Shown piece after piece: positions 30,483 through 32,496 of a stretch of DNA of 32,496 nucleotides. Below the pieces are notes generated by a model. That model was given only the letters and a program-made list of their open reading frames with translations. It was not told where the DNA came from and did no database searches. Source of the DNA: a virus. Within the stretch, counting starts at the first letter, position 1, and the number at the start of each line of letters is the position of its first letter. Position numbers and translations under genes: made by a program. Where the stretch lies: positions 1 through 32,496 of the IMG/VR virus record IMGVR_UViG_3300006028_000025. One strand, written 5' to 3'.

Positions 30483-31783
30483 ATCACCTCCACTGGTTCA
30501 CTCGTGCTGGTAAACTTCGTCAGTTTCGCATCGAAGCGTAAGTACACATCCCCCACCGGCCCATTACGATGCTTGGCAATATTCACCAGCGACCCGGTAT
30601 CTTTCATGATCGAAATGAACATCACTACATCGGCGTCACTCTCAATGCTGCCGCTCTCGCGTAGGTCAGACAAGCGCGGCCTGGCATCACCGCGCCCTTC
30701 CACCGCGCGGTTGAGCGATGCGAGCGCGAGCACCGGCACATCTAACTCTTTTGCCAACTGCTTGAGTCCACGGCTAATCTTGCCGATTTCCTGCACGCGA
30801 TTATTCTCTCGCTTTTCCTCCATGTCGGCATGCATGAGTTGCAGATAATCGACAATGATCAGATCAAGACCATGCTTCGTCTTGTGCCGCCGCGCCTTAC
30901 TGCGTATGAAGGCGATAGAGAGATCACCACTTTCATCAATGTAGCAATGGTCATCGGAGAGCAGGCCCGCGGCAGTCGCTACCAATTCCCAATCCTCACT
31001 TTGGAGCCTGCGCGTGCGCAACTGCTGGCTATCTATCCCTGTCTGCATAGAGACGAGACGCCGCGCCAGTTCATCATGACTCATCTCTAAGCTGAAGATA
31101 GCAATGTTACACTGCTGTCTGAAGATGGCATGGTAGGCAATGTTGAGTGCTAGCGACGTTTTTCCTGTCCCTGGTCTGCCCCCTACGATGATCAGTTCGG
31201 ATGGTTGCATGCGGCCAAGCAGGAAGTCGAGATCATCAAAGCCGGTGGAGATACCGGCAAGCCTCCCATACTGACGTTGACCTATATCTAGTCTGTCGAT
31301 GTAACGCCCGATGACAGTAGAGAGCGAGACAAGATCACTAGACACAGTGCCCTCGCTTACCTCATAGATCAACTGCTCTGCTAGTTCTAGTGCGTTATCT
31401 GCTTCCTCATAGGCAGTCGCCGCAATCTTGCCTGCAGCATGAACAAGACGACGGCAGGTGGCTTTCTTCTGTACGATCTGTGCATAGTGCGCAATGTTAC
31501 CAGAAGTCGGTACGCAGTTGACGAGTGAGGTCACATAGCTTGCTCCACCTACTTGCTCTAACTTGGCGCGACTGGCCAACTCATCGCAGAGCGTGATGAA
31601 GTCGGCAGGCTGCCGGTTGTTGTAGAGGCGACGTATGGCGCGGTAGATATCCCGGTGTGCATCCCGGTAGAAGTCTTCAGGCGAGAGCATATCTATGATC
31701 TCTGCAATGGCTTCCGGGTCCAGGATGAGCGAGCCAAGTACGCCCTGCTCTGCTTCGATACTAAGCGGTAAAAGTTTGTCCAC
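30479..31783 (-). CDS. dnaB: Replicative DNA helicase, DnaB family
   Basis: 434 residues, normal for DnaB. N-terminal helical domain (SIEAEQGVLGSLILDPEAIA), linker, then RecA-like motor with Walker A GGRPGTGKTS (201-210), the FSLEMS motif, Walker B LIIVDYLQLM and SDLRESGSIESDAD near the end. It unwinds the fork as a hexamer. In motif H3 the usual SQLNR reads ASLNR, so the conserved Gln is a Ser. GTG start chosen because AGGAGG lies six bases upstream and the protein then begins like other DnaBs; a longer reading upstream is Arg/Ser-rich and overlaps the initiator gene. Overlaps that gene's end by 23 bases. Confidence 0.93.
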   Translation of the reverse strand: MDKLLPLSIEAEQGVLGSLILDPEAIAEIIDMLSPEDFYRDAHRDIYRAIRRLYNNRQPADFITLCDELASRAKLEQVGGASYVTSLVNCVPTSGNIAHYAQIVQKKATCRRLVHAAGKIAATAYEEADNALELAEQLIYEVSEGTVSSDLVSLSTVIGRYIDRLDIGQRQYGRLAGISTGFDDLDFLLGRMQPSELIIVGGRPGTGKTSLALNIAYHAIFRQQCNIAIFSLEMSHDELARRLVSMQTGIDSQQLRTRRLQSEDWELVATAAGLLSDDHCYIDESGDLSIAFIRSKARRHKTKHGLDLIIVDYLQLMHADMEEKRENNRVQEIGKISRGLKQLAKELDVPVLALASLNRAVEGRGDARPRLSDLRESGSIESDADVVMFISIMKDTGSLVNIAKHRNGPVGDVYLRFDAKLTKFTSTSEPVEVI

Positions 31784-32496
31784 GCCTGGCCTCCTGCTGA
31801 TGCAATAGTCTCCCCATGCCGGTGTAATCCTTGATACCGGGAGGTGGAGCAGGCCGTCCATTCGGCTGTGTCTTCGCCGCCTTCTGCTCCACGATATCCC
31901 GGTAGCGTTCGTACTTCCTGAACACGAAGTCAAGATCACGCGCGATACTCTTCTCATTCAAAAATTGGTTATCCCGTATCTCAGTCAGCACAGCCGTAAA
32001 TTCTTCATCGGATGCTACTAAGCCAACTAAGCCATTGGCCGCTTCAATGGTGGCCTTGCCCGGTGTGGATTTGCGCCCTTTGAACTTCTGGTACTCGTCT
32101 AGGATGTGCTGTCCTTGTAAAGTGAGTTCACCGGGCTTTGCCTTGCCTGCCTTCTTTCGTGTAGCCTTCGGAGAGGCTATATGAGAATGATTATCATTCT
32201 CACTTATGCACACCATTTCCACAGGCGGTGTGTATAACTTCGCTTCCTGGGCTGCTGTGAGTGGTAACGATGGGGGGATATCTGGAAAGCGCTTATTCGT
32301 CTCTCGTTCGAGAAATTCTAAGAGCGAGAGTGTTTGATCTTCATAGCCATCGATGTAAGGACGAAGTTCATCAGCATTCACGATAGTGATGCTGATATCT
32401 TCATTCTTAGTGTTATCTTCTTCAGATTCTATCTTCTTAGATATATCTTCTTTAGTAACAAAATTTGAACACCCTTGTTCATTTTCTGAACACCCT
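31761..32496 (-). CDS. Replication initiator-like protein (N-terminus outside window)
   Basis: About 244 residues in the window. The frame stays open from a GTG at 32381 to the right edge, so that GTG is probably internal. The added part reads GCSENEQGCSNFVTKEDISK, a style seen in phage replisome organisers, where 'NEQGCSNFVT'-like text follows the DNA-binding domain. Then an acidic Lys/Glu/Asp linker, a Pro-rich part, and a C-terminal helical domain (LTLQGQHILDEYQKFKGRK; LDFVFRKYERYRDIVEQK). Position next to dnaB suggests it opens the origin and loads the helicase, as lambda O or DnaD-like proteins do. The DNA-binding domain itself is not visible here. Confidence 0.65.
   Translation of the reverse strand, partial: GCSENEQGCSNFVTKEDISKKIESEEDNTKNEDISITIVNADELRPYIDGYEDQTLSLLEFLERETNKRFPDIPPSLPLTAAQEAKLYTPPVEMVCISENDNHSHIASPKATRKKAGKAKPGELTLQGQHILDEYQKFKGRKSTPGKATIEAANGLVGLVASDEEFTAVLTEIRDNQFLNEKSIARDLDFVFRKYERYRDIVEQKAAKTQPNGRPAPPPGIKDYTGMGRLLHQQEARRGQTFTA
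32182..32202. promoter_or_regulatory. Perfect 10+10 bp palindrome resembling a Fur box
   Basis: On the - strand the core is GAGAATGATAATCATTCTC, differing at only two symmetric places from the classical Fur-box consensus GATAATGATAATCATTATC. One more base pair extends it on each side. It lies inside the initiator gene, encoding SENDNHSH. It could be a Fur-family site, a binding site for the initiator itself, or chance. Confidence 0.55.
32396..32496. repeat. Iteron-like repeats and AT-rich stretch, possible origin
   Basis: TGAACACCCT occurs twice, at 32466 and 32487, exactly 21 bases (two helical turns) apart, and the second runs to the window edge, so more copies may follow. Beside it, TATCTTC occurs four times (32396, 32414, 32430, 32444) in AT-rich DNA. 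Lambdoid origins lie inside the initiator gene with iterons next to an AT-rich unwinding region; the layout here is alike. Confidence 0.45.

Noticed and set aside
31784-31957. N-terminal extension of dnaB
   Set aside because: The added residues are Arg/Ser-rich, overlap the initiator gene, and the GTG with AGGAGG gives a normal DnaB start.

Overview
The window is a large internal piece of a double-stranded DNA tailed bacteriophage (Caudoviricetes) with siphovirus organisation: terminase, portal, scaffold, capsid, head-tail connectors, tail tube, tail chaperones, a long tape measure, hub and fibres, all on the + strand. It is cut at both ends: the terminase large subunit runs in from the left edge and a replication-initiator-like gene runs out of the right edge. 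No integrase, tRNA gene or CRISPR array was seen. The host cannot be named. The strong Shine-Dalgarno sites, the DUF1906-type lysin and the absence of recognisable spanins suggest a monoderm host (Chloroflexota such as Ktedonobacteria, or Actinomycetota); this is inference.

Layout. 1-10.3 kb is the packaging, head, neck and tail-tube module. It has a scaffold gene but no recognisable maturation protease. The tail chaperone pair ends in a textbook -1 slippery site. 10.3-17.0 kb holds the tape measure and a baseplate hub that is unusual: its N- and C-terminal halves lie in two ORFs in the same frame, separated by one amber codon and by hundreds of residues of inserted LamG-like and other beta domains. 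17.0-22.7 kb holds three small membrane proteins, several beta-rich fibre or decoration proteins, a fibre ending in six tandem W-x-TRD nonapeptides, and one small reversed gene with its own promoter. 22.7-23.0 kb is a non-coding stretch rich in hairpins. 23.0-25.6 kb is the lysis module plus a chain of small coupled genes.

From 25.6 kb to the right edge the - strand carries the early region, read leftward and converging with the late operon. It contains a ribbon-helix-helix regulator, many small zinc-ribbon, membrane and coiled-coil proteins, a DnaB-type replicative helicase and the initiator-like gene. Genes here are often coupled by ATGA overlaps. A near-consensus promoter drives the leftmost early genes. 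A second near-consensus promoter points the opposite way, on the + strand, into a hairpin-rich 220-base gap, making it the best candidate for an undescribed non-coding RNA. The initiator gene contains a perfect 10+10 bp palindrome close to the classical Fur-box consensus, plus iteron-like repeats beside AT-rich DNA, which may be the replication origin.

All assignments come from reading motifs, start sites and gene order; no database search or folding program was run.
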